From: Albimonas sp036154955
Lineage (GTDB): Bacteria; Pseudomonadota; Alphaproteobacteria; Rhodobacterales; Rhodobacteraceae
Assembly: GCA_036154955.1 (NCBI GenBank)
Contig: JAYZWL010000042.1
Coordinates: forward strand, 1 to 64,000
DNA: 64,000 nt
Direction of reading: 5' to 3'
A model generated the notes under the pieces. That model did not search any database. It saw only the letters and a list, made by a program, of their open reading frames with translations, and was not told the origin of the DNA. A program made the position numbers and the translations under genes. This document shows, one piece after another, positions 62,927 to 64,000 of this stretch (position 1 is the first letter of the stretch; each line of letters opens with the position of its first letter).

Positions 62927-63730
62927 ATGCGCGCGATCACCCGGGGCCGCCATACGGTCCGCTTCACTCGCGATCCCGAGGACGTGATCGCCGCGCAGCG
63001 CCTGCGCTTCCGGGCCTTCATCGCCGCCCGCCCCGGCGCGGCGCTGACCGGCGACCGGGCCGAGGGGCTGGACCGGGACGCGTTCGATCCGCTGTGCTGG
63101 CACGCGCTGGTCACCGACGACCGGACCGGGGATCTCGTCTGCTGCTTCCGGCTGCTGCGCCTGGCGGGCGGGTCGGAGATCGGGCGCTCCTACTCCGCGC
63201 AGTATTACGAGCTGTCGGCGCTGGCCGACTATCCCTCGCCGATGGTGGAGATGGGGCGCTTCTGCATGGCGCCCGGCATCCGCGACCCGGAGGTGATCCG
63301 CGCCGCCTGGGGCGCGATGACCACCTTCGTGGAGGAGGAGGGGGTGGGGCTGCTGTTCGGCTGCTCCTCCTTCGAGGGCGTGGATGCGGAGGCCTATATG
63401 GACGCCTTCGCCTATCTCAAGGACAAGCACCTGGCCCCGAGCCGCTGGCTGCCCCGGGCCAAGGCGCCGCGGATCTTCGCCTTCGCCAAGGCGCTGCGGC
63501 TGCGCCGGCCGGACATGAAGCTGGCGATGCGGCGCATGCCGCCGCTGCTGCGCTCCTACCTGCTGCTGGGCGGCTGGGTGTCGGATCACGCGGTGATCGA
63601 CGCGGACCTCAACACCCTGCACGTCTTCACCGGGGTGGAGATCAATCGCGTGCCCCAGGCCCGCCGCAAGCTGATGGAGCGGCTGACCGGCGCCGGCCGT
63701 CGCGGCGGCCCGGCCGGCGTGCCGGGCTGA
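62927..63730 (+). CDS. olsB: L-ornithine N-alpha-acyltransferase OlsB
   Basis: A 267-residue GNAT-like acyltransferase that puts a 3-hydroxy fatty acyl chain from acyl-ACP on ornithine, first step of ornithine lipid synthesis. VIAAQRLRFRAFIA, CCFRLLRLAGGSEIGRSYSAQYYEL, VEMGRFCMAP and FGCSSFEGVD match the autoinducer-synthase-like OlsB fold. TTGGAGG lies 5 bp before the ATG at 62927. The usual partner olsA is not adjacent in this window; the next gene is on the other strand. Confidence 0.9.
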   Translation: MRAITRGRHTVRFTRDPEDVIAAQRLRFRAFIAARPGAALTGDRAEGLDRDAFDPLCWHALVTDDRTGDLVCCFRLLRLAGGSEIGRSYSAQYYELSALADYPSPMVEMGRFCMAPGIRDPEVIRAAWGAMTTFVEEEGVGLLFGCSSFEGVDAEAYMDAFAYLKDKHLAPSRWLPRAKAPRIFAFAKALRLRRPDMKLAMRRMPPLLRSYLLLGGWVSDHAVIDADLNTLHVFTGVEINRVPQARRKLMERLTGAGRRGGPAGVPG

Positions 63731-63748
63731 CGAAGTCGTCGGCGCGGC

Positions 63749-64000
63749 TCATTCCACCAGCACGGCGCTGAGCGCGGCGGGGGCGGGGATCGTCTCCACC
63801 ACCTCCACGGTCAGCCGTTCGTCGATATTGGGGCGGGCGAGGGCGTTGGCGAAGGTCAGGTCGTCCACCGCGCCGGATTCGGGCAGGAACACCGCCGCCG
63901 TCCGCACCCCCTCCGCCCCCAGCGTCACCACCGCATGGCGGCCGTCGCCCAGCCGGGGAATGGCGACATGCGCCGCCTCCAGCGGGTCATGCGCCTCCCC
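63749..64000 (-). CDS. partial gene, product not recognised (C-terminal 83 residues)
   Basis: The open frame runs from the window edge to a stop at 63749, with no start inside the window needed. The visible end (VAIPRLGDGRHAVVTLG, then VRTAAVFLPESGAVDDLTFANALARPN and a beta-rich tail ALSAVLVE) looks like a soluble beta domain. I do not recognise the family. It is convergent with olsB. Confidence 0.6.
   Translation of the reverse strand, partial: GEAHDPLEAAHVAIPRLGDGRHAVVTLGAEGVRTAAVFLPESGAVDDLTFANALARPNIDERLTVEVVETIPAPAALSAVLVE

Overview
The window is very GC-rich chromosomal DNA (by eye about 70% or more, with strong G/C third-position bias). Its content points to an alphaproteobacterium of the order Rhodobacterales. 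The signs are the tsaD / hemC-hemD-mitofilin-hemY block, a B12-dependent methionine synthase split over two overlapping genes beside a divergent metR, a taurine-pyruvate-type aminotransferase, an OlsB-type ornithine acyltransferase, and a UbiH-type hydroxylase with the GAQGLN motif. I see no plasmid, phage, IS element or CRISPR array. The placement is inferred from gene families and synteny, not from a marker phylogeny.

Layout. 0.1-4.1 kb: an oligopeptide-type ABC solute-binding protein divergent from an SDR-VOC-Lrp/AsnC operon. 4.1-8.4 kb: a 1436-residue leishmanolysin-like RTX metalloprotease with seven PPC-like repeats. 8.7-11.8 kb: EVE protein, YciI, a MarR-GNAT fusion and tsaD. 11.8-15.0 kb: a gene-poor GC-rich stretch, then a decayed fatty acid cis/trans isomerase pseudogene. 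15.0-20.2 kb: hemC, hemD, a mitofilin (Mic60)-like gene and hemY. 20.6-28.6 kb: a 2671-residue autotransporter with glycine-rich repeats, then tRNA-Thr(CGT). 29-34 kb: vitamin B12 uptake operon btuB-F-C-D under a cobalamin riboswitch. 34.2-39 kb: metR and split metH.

39-44 kb: a two-subunit TPP decarboxylase with a divergent LysR gene, a 70-residue DUF4287-type protein, and a cytochrome P460 / membrane protein / CMD-cupin operon. 44-50 kb: FKBP isomerase, LysR and serine hydrolase pair, SbmA/BacA-type transporter, and an SDR/TetR divergent pair with two clear operators. 50-55.5 kb: gamma-glutamyltransferase, taurine-pyruvate aminotransferase and SthA transhydrogenase. 55.7-59 kb: complete dTDP-L-rhamnose operon rfbCBDA. 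59-64 kb: UbiH, pyrimidine 5'-nucleotidase, SAM methyltransferase, MsrB, OlsB and a partial gene at the edge.

The clearest functional logic is the B12 block: riboswitch-controlled import beside the cobalamin-dependent methionine synthase and its MetR regulator. The least explained loci are the P460/membrane/CMD-cupin operon, the RTX leishmanolysin with its 23-bp promoter repeats, the giant autotransporter, and several intergenic DNA structures: a triple hairpin, a dispersed CCCCGGG palindrome family and paired operators.
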